A stretch of 64,000 nucleotides of DNA from Arthrobacter sp. (GTDB taxonomy: Bacteria > Actinomycetota > Actinomycetes > Actinomycetales > Micrococcaceae), in the NCBI GenBank assembly GCA_026393275.1, contig JAPLAM010000055.1, positions 1 to 64,000 of the forward strand, in the 5' to 3' direction. Both the position numbers and the translations under genes were made by a program. The notes beneath the pieces are model-generated. The model worked only from the letters and a program-made list of their open reading frames with translations, was not told where the DNA came from and did no database searches. Positions 51,650 to 59,504 of the stretch are shown here, piece by piece; positions within the stretch are counted from its first letter, which is position 1; the number at the start of each line of letters is the position of its first letter.

Positions 51650-52066
51650 TCAGCCCTTGCGGTCCAGCAGCAGGTTGGTGATCCGGAGCGTGCACAGCCG
51701 TTCGCCGGCCTCATTGGTGATCAGCACCTCGTGGGTGGTCACCGTTCCGCCGAGGTGGATCGGGGTGGCGGTGATGGTCACGAGCCCCTCGCGGGCGGAC
51801 TTGTGGTGCGTCGCCGAGACGTCCACCCCCACCGCGGTCTTGCCGAGCGTGCTGGCATGGATCACCGAAGCCCAGGAACCGACGGCCTCTCCCACCGCCA
51901 GCGAGGCGCCGCCGTGCAGCAGGCCGAACGACTGCCGGTTGCCTTCCACAGGCATCGTGGCCACGACGCGCTCCACCGATTCCTCCACGATCTTGACGCC
52001 CATCTTCTCGTCAAGCTCGCCGAGGGTGATCTTCCACAGCTCGGTACCGCGGGGCTCGGGCGTCAT
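51650..52066 (-). CDS. PaaI-type hotdog thioesterase
   Basis: A 138-residue hotdog-fold protein; conserved HGGASLAVGEAVGSWASV (starts near residue 51) carries the catalytic acidic residue, and AVGVDVSATHHKSA is the second core. It resembles YbdB/EntH and PaaI thioesterases, which hydrolyse aryl-CoA esters. It is divergent from paaZ, with a PaaR-like operator in the shared gap, so it may belong to the phenylacetate regulon; alternatively it is a DHNA-CoA thioesterase. Substrate is not certain from sequence. Confidence 0.85.
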   Translation of the reverse strand: MTPEPRGTELWKITLGELDEKMGVKIVEESVERVVATMPVEGNRQSFGLLHGGASLAVGEAVGSWASVIHASTLGKTAVGVDVSATHHKSAREGLVTITATPIHLGGTVTTHEVLITNEAGERLCTLRITNLLLDRKG

Positions 52067-52161
52067 AACGTTCTCCTCTGTGGCCGGAAATCCAAGGGCT
52101 CAGGCCGGATCGGGCGTGCGCAGCTAGTGTGCGTCAAGCCTCATTCATGTACTGTAGACAT

Positions 52162-52185
52162 ATTACCGAACGGACGGTCAGTAAT
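52162..52185. promoter_or_regulatory. PaaR-like operator between thioesterase and paaZ
   Basis: A 24-nt imperfect palindrome with outer arms ATTAC and GTAAT and inner ACCGAACG / CGGTCAGT, 44 nt before the paaZ start. It fits the known PaaR consensus of Corynebacterium glutamicum (ACCG-N2-CG-N2-CGGT core). Confidence 0.75.
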
Positions 52186-52229
52186 GCTGGCCGTGTTGAT
52201 CTTGCCCCCGTTGGAAGGACCCGTCAACG

Positions 52230-54341
52230 ATGACCACCACTGCAACTGCTCCGGAACCCACAGTAGACACTGTCGAGATCGTTCCCAGCTACATCAAGGA
52301 TTCCTGGTGGACGCCCGACGCCGCCTCCGCCACCGGCGCTGTCCCCGTCCTGGACGCCAGCACCGGTGAACTCCTCGCCAAGGTGAGCACCGAGGGACTA
52401 GACCTCGCCGCCGTCGTGGATTACGGACGCACCACCGGCCAGGCGGAACTCGGCAAGCTGACCTTCCACCAGCGCGCGCTGAAGCTTAAGGAGCTCGCCC
52501 AGTACCTCAACGGCCGTCGCGAGGAATTCTACGCGTTCTCGGCCCAGACCGGCGCGACCAAGATCGACTCGATGGTCGACATCGACGGCGGCATCGGCGT
52601 CCTCTTCACGTTCGGCTCCAAGGGCCGGCGCGAACTCCCGAACTCGCAGGTGATCGTGGACGGCCCCATGGAGGTGCTGTCCAAGGACGGTTCCTTCGCC
52701 GGCGAACACATCTACACCCGCGTCCCCGGCGTCGCCGTTCAAATCAACGCCTTCAACTTCCCGGTCTGGGGCATGCTCGAGAAGTTCGCCCCGGCCTTCA
52801 TCGCCGGCGTGCCCACGATCGTCAAGCCCGCCACCCCCACCGGCTACGTCACCGCCGCCGTGGTCAAGGCGATCATCGAATCCGGCATCCTGCCCAAGGG
52901 TTCGCTGCAGCTGATTTCCGGCTCGGTCCGCACAATGCTGGACCACCTGGACTACCGCGATATCGTGGCCTTCACCGGCTCCGCGTCCACCGCCAACACG
53001 CTCAAGTCGCACGCCAATGTGGTCAAGGGCGGGGTCCGCTTCACCTCGGAAACCGACTCCCTGAACGCGTCGATCCTGGGCACCGACGCCGTCAAGGGCA
53101 CCCCGGAATTCGACGCCTACGTCAAGTCCCTCGTCACGGAGATGACCTCCAAGGCCGGCCAGAAGTGCACCTCGATCCGCCGCGCCATCGTGCCGCAGGA
53201 TCTGGTGCAGGACGTCGTTACCGCCGTAGGGGAGCGGATCAACGAGCGCATCGTTCTCGGTGACCCCCGCGCCGCAGGCGTCAACATGGGCGCCCTGGCT
53301 TCCCTGGAGCAGCTCGCCGATGTGCGCGCGGCCGTCCAGTCCATGCTCGACGCCGGCGGCGAACTCGCATACGGCACGCTCGATTCCCCTAAGGTCACCA
53401 GCGCGGACGGGAGCGTCGGCGTCGTCGAAAATGGCGCGTTTATGTCCCCCGTGCTGCTGAGCTGGGCCGATCCGGAAGCCGAAGAGGTCCACTCGCTGGA
53501 GGCCTTCGGCCCGGTCTCCTCGGTGATCGGCTACACGGACTTGGCCGACGCCGTCCGTCTCGCCGCACGCGGCAGTGGATCCCTCGTCGCCACGGTCTGC
53601 ACCAACGATCCTGAGGTTGCCCGCGAACTCGTCACCGGCATCGCAGCCCACCACGGCCGCGTGCACATGCTCAACCGTGAGGACGCCCGCAGCTCCACCG
53701 GCCACGGTTCACCGGTCCCGCACCTGGTCCACGGCGGTCCGGGCCGCGCCGGCGGCGGCGAGGAGCTCGGCGGCATCCGCTCCGTCCTGCACCACATGCA
53801 GCGCACCGCGATCCAGGGCTCACCGAACATGCTGACCGCCGTCACCGGTGTCTGGCACACCGGGGCCGACCGTAACTTCACGCTCGAGACCGAGGGCCAG
53901 CACCCGTTCCGGAAGCACCTGAGCACCCTGCACATCGGTGACGCAATGCGCTCCGAGCTGCGCGAAGTGACCCTGGACGAGATCACGAAGTTCGCCAACT
54001 CCACCGGCGACACCTTCTACGCCCACACCAACCAGGCGGCCGCCGAAGCCAACCCGTTCTTCCCGGGCATCGTGGCACACGGCTACCTGCTGCTGGCCTG
54101 GGGCGCCGGACTGTTCGTGGAGCCCGCACCGGGCCCGGTCCTGGCGAACTACGGCCTGGAGAGCCTGCGGTTCATCACCCCCGTGGCGGCCGGCGACTCG
54201 ATCCGGGTCACCCTGACGGCCAAGAAGATCACCCCGCGCGAGACCGACGAGTACGGCGAGGTGGCCTGGGACGCCGTCCTGACCAACCAGAACGACGAGA
54301 TCGTGGCCACCTACGACGTCCTCACGCTCGTGGAGAAGTAG
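52230..54341 (+). CDS. paaZ: Bifunctional oxepin-CoA hydrolase / semialdehyde dehydrogenase
   Basis: Opens the oxepin ring of the phenylacetate pathway and oxidises the resulting semialdehyde. The N-terminal aldehyde dehydrogenase domain (about residues 20-530) carries ETDSLNASILG and the nucleophile in AGQKCTSIRRA (about 309-319). The C-terminal MaoC-type hotdog domain (about 570-700) has STGDTFYAHTNQ and FPGIVAHGYLL. At 703 residues it is the full-length fusion. GGAAGGA lies before ATG 52230. It is monocistronic here, with a PaaR-like site upstream and a hairpin downstream. The ring-epoxidase genes are elsewhere. Confidence 0.95.
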   Translation: MTTTATAPEPTVDTVEIVPSYIKDSWWTPDAASATGAVPVLDASTGELLAKVSTEGLDLAAVVDYGRTTGQAELGKLTFHQRALKLKELAQYLNGRREEFYAFSAQTGATKIDSMVDIDGGIGVLFTFGSKGRRELPNSQVIVDGPMEVLSKDGSFAGEHIYTRVPGVAVQINAFNFPVWGMLEKFAPAFIAGVPTIVKPATPTGYVTAAVVKAIIESGILPKGSLQLISGSVRTMLDHLDYRDIVAFTGSASTANTLKSHANVVKGGVRFTSETDSLNASILGTDAVKGTPEFDAYVKSLVTEMTSKAGQKCTSIRRAIVPQDLVQDVVTAVGERINERIVLGDPRAAGVNMGALASLEQLADVRAAVQSMLDAGGELAYGTLDSPKVTSADGSVGVVENGAFMSPVLLSWADPEAEEVHSLEAFGPVSSVIGYTDLADAVRLAARGSGSLVATVCTNDPEVARELVTGIAAHHGRVHMLNREDARSSTGHGSPVPHLVHGGPGRAGGGEELGGIRSVLHHMQRTAIQGSPNMLTAVTGVWHTGADRNFTLETEGQHPFRKHLSTLHIGDAMRSELREVTLDEITKFANSTGDTFYAHTNQAAAEANPFFPGIVAHGYLLLAWGAGLFVEPAPGPVLANYGLESLRFITPVAAGDSIRVTLTAKKITPRETDEYGEVAWDAVLTNQNDEIVATYDVLTLVEK

Positions 54342-54380
54342 CCCCTTCCCGACGGTCCCGCAGGTCCGGCGGGTTTCTTC

Positions 54381-54413
54381 CAGACGCTCCTTCACGCAGT
54401 GAGGGAGCGTCTG
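54381..54413 (+). terminator. Terminator of paaZ
   Basis: CAGACGCTCC and GGAGCGTCTG, extended inward by TTCAC / GTGAG, give a 15-bp stem with a 3-nt loop, 40 nt after the stop. No T run. Confidence 0.65.
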
Positions 54414-54519
54414 CGTTGGGGCTGCAATACGGGAGGGAGCGTCGCGTGTCCGAGGGCGCAATCGGCAGGCTCTTTCCACCCGCTACCGGCGTAAAATTCA
54501 CCCTGTAGGAGGTGGCGAA

Positions 54520-54927
54520 ATGACACTTGTCCTTAGTAAAGCCACAACAGTCCTACCAGTCGATGATGCGGCGCGTGCCCGGCATTTCTACGCGGACACG
54601 CTGGGGCTCCCGCACCGTGGCGTGGCAGAGGACGGAAGCGAAATGTTCGGCTCAGACGGCGGCCCTATGCTGCAGCTGATGCCAGTCAAGGATGGAATGC
54701 ATTCAGAGCACACCACCCTGAGTTTCGAAGTCAGCGAGATTGAACGCACGGTCAAGGAGATGGAAGCCAGGGGCGTGACGTTCCAGGACTACGATCTCCC
54801 CGATCTCAAGACCGAGTACCACATTTGTGCAACTGATTCTGAGAAGTGCGCCTGGTTCATGGACACCGAGCACAACATTCTCTGTGTGCACGAGAACATC
54901 ACCACGGCAGCCGACTACCAGCTCTAG
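54520..54927 (+). CDS. VOC-family protein
   Basis: A 135-residue vicinal oxygen chelate protein with the start ATTVLPVDDAARARHFYADT (residues about 8-27), a Met/Gly-rich centre FGSDGGPMLQLMP, and a closing part WFMDTEHNILCVHE that would hold the second metal ligand. It resembles glyoxalase/dioxygenase-superfamily proteins of unknown substrate. AGGAGG lies just before ATG 54520, and a strong terminator follows. It is a single gene. Confidence 0.85.
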   Translation: MTLVLSKATTVLPVDDAARARHFYADTLGLPHRGVAEDGSEMFGSDGGPMLQLMPVKDGMHSEHTTLSFEVSEIERTVKEMEARGVTFQDYDLPDLKTEYHICATDSEKCAWFMDTEHNILCVHENITTAADYQL

Positions 54928-54949
54928 GGCAGTCCCCGGCATCATGCCA

Positions 54950-54979
54950 AACAGCACCCCGGACACCCGGGGTGCTGTT
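54950..54979 (+). terminator. Terminator of the VOC gene
   Basis: AACAGCACCCCGG and CCGGGGTGCTGTT form a perfect 13-bp stem with loop ACAC, followed by CTTCGTT, 22 nt after the stop. Confidence 0.85.
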
Positions 54980-55252
54980 CTTCGTTCGGCTGCCCAACCG
55001 CGCATCACGGCGCAGCTGGCACGTGCTACCCGTCTCCGGGTCTTCTGCCCGTGACAGGCATCCCTGGTGTAGTTTGGTTTCGATTTCCCGGCCGGCGGAG
55101 GCGAGGTGTGTCATGACCAATTTGCCGTTCGGGCCGTCGCCCACAGCCCGGTGTGGGCACTCACTTCCGGGCGCGAGGCCAATTGTGCCCTTGTCGGCCT
55201 CCCCGTTGTCTTTGGGCCGGCGGCTGTTGACGGGCCCGGGCCGCGAAGTCTG

Positions 55253-55621
55253 ATGGCGGCCTCTGAGCGGCGCAGTCCTCACGTTGTCTTGCTGCCCCGA
55301 ACCAGGAACGGCAAGGTGGCCCTTGCCCTGGACCTCGTCGTGGCCGCTTTCCCGATCTGGGTCCTGCCCACCTGGTACCTCATAGCGTTCCTGGTGGGTG
55401 CCGGTGGGATGTTCGAGTCGCCCCGGGCGATAGCCGCGAACAGCATCTTCCAGACCCTCGTGGTCGCCGTCACCCTGGCCGTCAATCTGGCTGCACTGCT
55501 CCGCGCCAAGGATTACTCGATCCTGCTCGCGCTGGCCCTACTCCCGCTGTCCGCGGTGTTGGCGTACATGGGCTGGTTCGCAGCCGTGAACGGTTTCCCG
55601 GGCGGTGCGGGGGCACTTTGA
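55253..55621 (+). CDS. Small membrane protein, unknown function
   Basis: A 122-residue protein with about three membrane helices (ALDLVVAAFPIWVLPTWYLI, FQTLVVAVTLAVNLAALL and LLALALLPLSAVLAYMGWF). It matches no family I recognise. The start is not certain: ATG 55253 is chosen because the helices begin soon after; a GTG at 55106 would add an implausible tail. The coding region ends inside a 14-bp inverted repeat shared with the convergent gene. Confidence 0.5.
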   Translation: MAASERRSPHVVLLPRTRNGKVALALDLVVAAFPIWVLPTWYLIAFLVGAGGMFESPRAIAANSIFQTLVVAVTLAVNLAALLRAKDYSILLALALLPLSAVLAYMGWFAAVNGFPGGAGAL

Positions 55622-55678
55622 CATGGACTCGCCGGTGGTCAGCAGTGAAAAGCGTTGCTTGGCCGTCAAAGTGCCCCC
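55609..55678. terminator. Bidirectional terminator in convergent gene ends
   Basis: GGGGGCACTTTGAC (55609-55622) and its exact complement (55665-55678) bracket 42 nt. Each arm contains the stop codon of one of the two genes, so both proteins end in Gly-Ala-Leu. Confidence 0.65.
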
Positions 55679-56526
55679 GGGGCGCTCGGCCCCGGACGGG
55701 ACCAGGGCGTGACGGGGCGTTCCTGGAGAGTGCCGTTGACGGTCAGGTCGACCCGTTCGTTGAAGAAGCTGATCAGGCCGTGGATTTGGGCAGCATCCCG
55801 GAACCGCCGGTCATAGCTCCAGGCGATGTTCTGGCCGCTCTTCGCGCCCGGGTACGTCAAGTAACTCGCTTTGCCCTTGTACGGGCACACGGTCCACTTG
55901 GCGCTGTGCTCCATCAGGTCCAGCCGCACGTCGCCCGGCGGCAGGTAGTAGCGGACCGGGAGCATCGTCTCGTAAAGCAGTTGCGCGCCGTTGCTGCGGG
56001 CCAGCGTGACGCCGTCGAGCGCCACCTCCACCTCCGCGGACGACGCGCGGATGTCTACCCGGTGGAACGGATCCCGCGGATGGCCGACAATCTCCTCGTC
56101 GTCCTCGAGCCAGTCGAAGGCGGCGAAATCCAGCACGACGTAGCCGTCCAGGTCCGGGTCCTCCGGCCGGAACGCGGCCCGGGAGGCAGCTGCCGACTGC
56201 GTCACGACGTCGAGTTCCTCACCAACGGCGGTGTGCTTGCCAAAGCCGGTCCGGGGATCCAGCACCGGAAGTGCGTCCCGCAACATTTTGAACCCGAGCT
56301 CGGGGACGTCGGCGCCGAGCGCAGCCGGTGCGCGGACCTCCGCCAGCAGTTCCGCTTCCGGCACGGCATAGATCGGGGTGACCCGGCGCGGCTCCCAGAC
56401 CAGGTAGGCCTGCTGCGTGTCGACGACGGCGTCCCCGCCAAGGCTTGCCCGGATCCTTTTAGCGGTGGGCTCGTAGCGCAGCTGGGGGAAGGTTCCGAAC
56501 ATCATTTTGGAGAGTTTGGTGGCCAT
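55666..56526 (-). CDS. DUF427 domain protein
   Basis: A 286-residue cytoplasmic protein with two repeated DUF427 units. The first, around residue 25 to 115, includes RIRASLGGDAVVDTQQAYLV and the second, about 155 to 260, includes VEVALDGVTLARSNGAQLLY and the late WTVCPYKGKASYLTY, a hallmark of the family. The molecular role of DUF427 proteins is not established. ATG 56526 fits the homology. The upstream 300 nt are a repeat-rich intergenic region. Confidence 0.82.
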   Translation of the reverse strand: MATKLSKMMFGTFPQLRYEPTAKRIRASLGGDAVVDTQQAYLVWEPRRVTPIYAVPEAELLAEVRAPAALGADVPELGFKMLRDALPVLDPRTGFGKHTAVGEELDVVTQSAAASRAAFRPEDPDLDGYVVLDFAAFDWLEDDEEIVGHPRDPFHRVDIRASSAEVEVALDGVTLARSNGAQLLYETMLPVRYYLPPGDVRLDLMEHSAKWTVCPYKGKASYLTYPGAKSGQNIAWSYDRRFRDAAQIHGLISFFNERVDLTVNGTLQERPVTPWSRPGPSAPGAL

Positions 56527-56845
56527 GTCCCAAGGGTGGGCGTGTGTCCCCGCGGCGTCAATATCCTCCGCCGGAGCCCTGGGTCTATCACGCCCGCGGG
56601 ACATGCCCATTGCTGGCTGCGGCGCGACTCGTCACGCCCGCGGGACATGCTCACTGCCGGCCGCGACGAGTGGACGTAGCACCATCATGCCCAGCGGTCG
56701 GCGGCACCGGAGAGCATGTCCGTTGGGGCGCGGGGCGTCGGGGGAACATGCTCAATGTAGCCGCCGGGAACGGGGCATGCTCACGGGGCGTGGAAGTTCC
56801 GCGAGGAAGCCCTCCGCCCGGAGCTTGGCGCGGGCCGGCCTCGAA
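56527..56845. other. Intergenic region with CATG repeats
   Basis: No gene is supported in this 319-nt gap. A 37-nt segment beginning TCACGCCCGCGGGACATG is present twice, at 56588 and 56632, and further CATGCTCA-type motifs occur at about 56713 (inverted), 56746 and 56776. Confidence 0.7.
56588..56668. repeat. Two-copy 44-bp-spaced imperfect direct repeat
   Basis: The 37-nt units 56588-56624 and 56632-56668 differ at about five positions; the identical left part is TCACGCCCGCGGGACATG. Confidence 0.85.
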
Positions 56846-57451
56846 CTAACTGGGGACGTGCAGGCCGTTAAACGCCATGGTGATGACGTCGTCGGCGAGT
56901 TTTTCGGGGGAGAGTGAGCCGCCGGGCCTGTACCACTCAACGATCGAGTTGATCGTGCCGAAGAGCAACCGGGTGACGGTGCGGGGATCGATGTCCTGGC
57001 GGAGCGAACCTTCATCGCGAGCCGCGGAAATCAGAGCCGCCACCTTGTGATCAAAGGTGCGCCGGCGCTCCAGGGCGTTCCGTTCTACCTCGGTGTTGCC
57101 GCGCAGCCGGAGCAGCAGCGTGACGAACGGCAGCCGTTCCACCAGCACCGAAATGGTCTCGCGGAGGACAAACGCCAGCCGGGCGTCCGCCGAGCCGGTC
57201 GTGGCTTGCGGCTGCTCGAGGATGGCCTCCAGGCCGCCGAGTGCGTGGTCGAGGGCGAGCTTCAGCAGGTCACCCTTGGACGGCACGTGGTGGTAGATCG
57301 CGGACTTGGAGATGCCCAGGTTTTCAGCGAGGATGCCCATCGAGGTGGCGTCGTAGCCGTGGCGGTTGAAGACGTCGACGGCGATCAGCAGAACCGACTG
57401 CTGATCATAACCGGGGCGGCCGCGCTTGGCGGTGGTTCCTGTGCTGGGCAT
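56846..57451 (-). CDS. TetR-family regulator of phenylacetate genes (PaaR-like)
   Basis: A repressor of 201 residues; the DNA-binding part is in AVDVFNRHGYDATSMGILAE and NLGISKSAIYHHVPSKGDLL (about residues 23-63), with the rest a ligand-binding helical domain. It follows paaK on the same strand (93-nt gap) and so may be part of the paaI-paaK unit. Phenylacetyl-CoA is the expected effector for PaaR-type TetR proteins. Three similar 24-nt palindromes lie before the three catabolic units. The call as PaaR rests on this position and motif, not on sequence identity. Confidence 0.82.
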   Translation of the reverse strand: MPSTGTTAKRGRPGYDQQSVLLIAVDVFNRHGYDATSMGILAENLGISKSAIYHHVPSKGDLLKLALDHALGGLEAILEQPQATTGSADARLAFVLRETISVLVERLPFVTLLLRLRGNTEVERNALERRRTFDHKVAALISAARDEGSLRQDIDPRTVTRLLFGTINSIVEWYRPGGSLSPEKLADDVITMAFNGLHVPS

Positions 57452-57544
57452 AGTCGCTAGTTTCTCATGTACGGAGGCCCGGCCAGCGAAGCCCTGGGGC
57501 TACGCTGGCCGGGCACCCCGGTCGGTTGAATATGCAGGGGCAGA

Positions 57545-58882
57545 TCAGGCCTTGGGACGCATGTCGTAGATCCGGCGCAGCTTGCCGTTGGAGCGCTCCA
57601 GCGAACCGGGCTCGACGACGTTGACCGTGCAGGAGGAACCGACGTGGATCTTGATCTGCTGTTGCAGCACCTTCGCGGCCGACGCCACGCCCTCGACCGT
57701 GACCGACTCGCGGCGCTCGATCTTCACGGTCAGCTGGTCCATCCGCTGGCCCTCGGGGCGGGTGAGCTCCAGCTGGAAGTGCGGGCTCAGTTCCGGGATC
57801 CGCAGCGCGATTTCCTCGATCTGCGAGGGGAACAGGTTCACACCGCGGAGGATGATCATGTCGTCGCTGCGGCCGGTGATGCGGCCCATGCGGCGGTGCG
57901 CGGGGCGGGCGGTGCCGGGCAGCAGGCGCGTGAGGTCCTTGGTGCGGTACCGGATGATCGGCAGGGCTTCCTTGGTGAGCGAGGTGAACACCAGCTCACC
58001 GGGCTCGCCGTCGCCCAGGACCACGGACGGGTCGAAGGCGTCGATGATCTCGGGGCGGAAGTGGTCCTCCCAAATGTGGCTGCCGTCCTGGGTTTCCACG
58101 GCCTCGCCGGCGACGCCCGGCCCCATGACCTCGGAGAGCCCGTAAATATCGCAGGCCTTGATGTTCATCATCACTTCGAGCTCGTGGCGCATTTCCTCGG
58201 TCCACGGCTCGGCGCCCAGCACGGCGAACTTGAGCGAGGTGGAGGCCGGGTCGATGCCCTGCTTCATCATCGCGTCGGCAATGGTCAGCAGGTAGGTCGG
58301 GGTGGCCAGAATGGCGTCCGGCTTGAAGTCCTGGATCAGCGTGATCTGGCGTTCGGTCTGGCCGCCCGAGATCGGGATGACCGTGCAGCCGAGGGCCTCG
58401 GCGCCCGCGTGGGCGCCCATGCCGCCGGTGAACAGGCCGTAGCCGTAAGCGTTGTGGACCTTCATCCCGGGCCGGACGCCGGAGGCGCGCAGTGAACGTG
58501 CCACGAGCTTGGCCCAGTCGGCGAGGTCCTTCTTGGTGTAGCCGACGACCGTGGCGCGGCCGGTGGTGCCGGAGCTGGCGTGGATGCGGGCCACCTCGTG
58601 CTGCGGGACGGCGAACATGCCGAAGGGGTACTCCAGCCGGAGGTCTTCCTTGGTGGTGAACGGGAACTTGCCCAGGTCCGAGAGCTCGCGGAGGTCGGTG
58701 GGGTGGACGCCGGCCTCGTCGAACTTGCGCTTGTACAGCGGGACGCGGTCGTAGGCGTACGCCACGGTGTGCTGCAGGCGGCTGAGCTGCAAGGCCTCGA
58801 GCTCGTCGCGGGAGATGGTTTCTTCGCGGTCCAGGACGGCGTCACTGGTGGCGAGGGCAGATGCAGCGGTGGGGGTGGTCAT
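57545..58882 (-). CDS. paaK: Phenylacetate-CoA ligase
   Basis: Activates phenylacetate to phenylacetyl-CoA, the committed step and source of the inducer. The AMP-binding motif is SSGTTGRATVVGYTKKDL (about residues 93-110), followed by NAYGYGLFTGGMGAHAG and the family-typical AEPWTEEMR and YGLSEVMGPGVAGE. The C-terminal hinge is in RITGRSDDMIILRGVNLFPS (about 344-363). Its 445 residues are normal. It lies 15 nt downstream of paaI and upstream of the TetR gene, all on the minus strand. Confidence 0.95.
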   Translation of the reverse strand: MTTPTAASALATSDAVLDREETISRDELEALQLSRLQHTVAYAYDRVPLYKRKFDEAGVHPTDLRELSDLGKFPFTTKEDLRLEYPFGMFAVPQHEVARIHASSGTTGRATVVGYTKKDLADWAKLVARSLRASGVRPGMKVHNAYGYGLFTGGMGAHAGAEALGCTVIPISGGQTERQITLIQDFKPDAILATPTYLLTIADAMMKQGIDPASTSLKFAVLGAEPWTEEMRHELEVMMNIKACDIYGLSEVMGPGVAGEAVETQDGSHIWEDHFRPEIIDAFDPSVVLGDGEPGELVFTSLTKEALPIIRYRTKDLTRLLPGTARPAHRRMGRITGRSDDMIILRGVNLFPSQIEEIALRIPELSPHFQLELTRPEGQRMDQLTVKIERRESVTVEGVASAAKVLQQQIKIHVGSSCTVNVVEPGSLERSNGKLRRIYDMRPKA

Positions 58883-58897
58883 CAGGGTCCTAAGTTT

Positions 58898-59413
58898 CTA
58901 TTTCTTGGAGATGGTGCGGCTGCGGCCGCGGAACTCGGCGACGAGTTCGCCCGGCAGGACGTCGGCGGGGAGGCCGCCCGGGAGCGTGGCGGGCTGCGCG
59001 TCGGCGGTGGAGGCCGCCGTGGCGGTCGTGTCGGGGTCGGCGGCGTAGATCTGGATGTCGTAGAGGCCGCTGCGGCCGGTGCTGGCGCGGCGGTTGGCAA
59101 CGGCGGTCAGGATGTGGCCGCGGAAGGCCGGCTTGATGAAGTTGATGTCGACGCCGGAGGCAACGGTGATGTTGCCTTCCTCGCCGGGCCCGGGGTTGGC
59201 CGGGTTGCACGCCAACGCAAAGGCGGTGTCGCCGAAGGCAAAGATCATTCCGCCGTGCGCCATCCCGAAACCGTTGAGCATTTCCTGGCGGAGCGTCATC
59301 CGGATCGTGGCGTGGCCGTCGTCGAGCGCCAGGACCTCGATGCCCATCCACTCGGAGGCGTAATCGTCTTTCAGGACCGGGTGGGTGTCACCGGAAATTG
59401 TCACTTCAGCCAT
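58898..59413 (-). CDS. paaI: Phenylacetyl-CoA thioesterase PaaI
   Basis: A hotdog thioesterase thought to recycle CoA trapped as stalled ring-hydroxylated intermediates. The conserved LNGFGMAHGGMIFAFGD (about residues 46-62), with the catalytic acidic residue, and GVDINFIKPAFRG are clear. A variable insert (about 125-155) and a basic tail are present, so at 171 residues it is longer than E. coli PaaI (about 140). It is first in the minus-strand unit, 15 nt before paaK, and starts 22 nt from the PaaR-like operator at 59435. Confidence 0.92.
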   Translation of the reverse strand: MAEVTISGDTHPVLKDDYASEWMGIEVLALDDGHATIRMTLRQEMLNGFGMAHGGMIFAFGDTAFALACNPANPGPGEEGNITVASGVDINFIKPAFRGHILTAVANRRASTGRSGLYDIQIYAADPDTTATAASTADAQPATLPGGLPADVLPGELVAEFRGRSRTISKK

Positions 59414-59434
59414 GCGTCGTTGCCTCCAGCTTTA

Positions 59435-59458
59435 TTTACCGAATGTTCATTAGGTAAT
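59435..59458. promoter_or_regulatory. PaaR-like operator between paaI and pta
   Basis: A 24-nt palindrome TTACCGAATG / CATTAGGTAA around its centre, matching at 9 of 10 arm positions. It stands 22 nt before paaI and 46 nt before pta, so one bound repressor could affect both directions. Confidence 0.65.
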
Positions 59459-59504
59459 CCCATTTGGGCGCCTTCTGTCAAGGGCTGTAAGTATGCTGGG
59501 ACAC

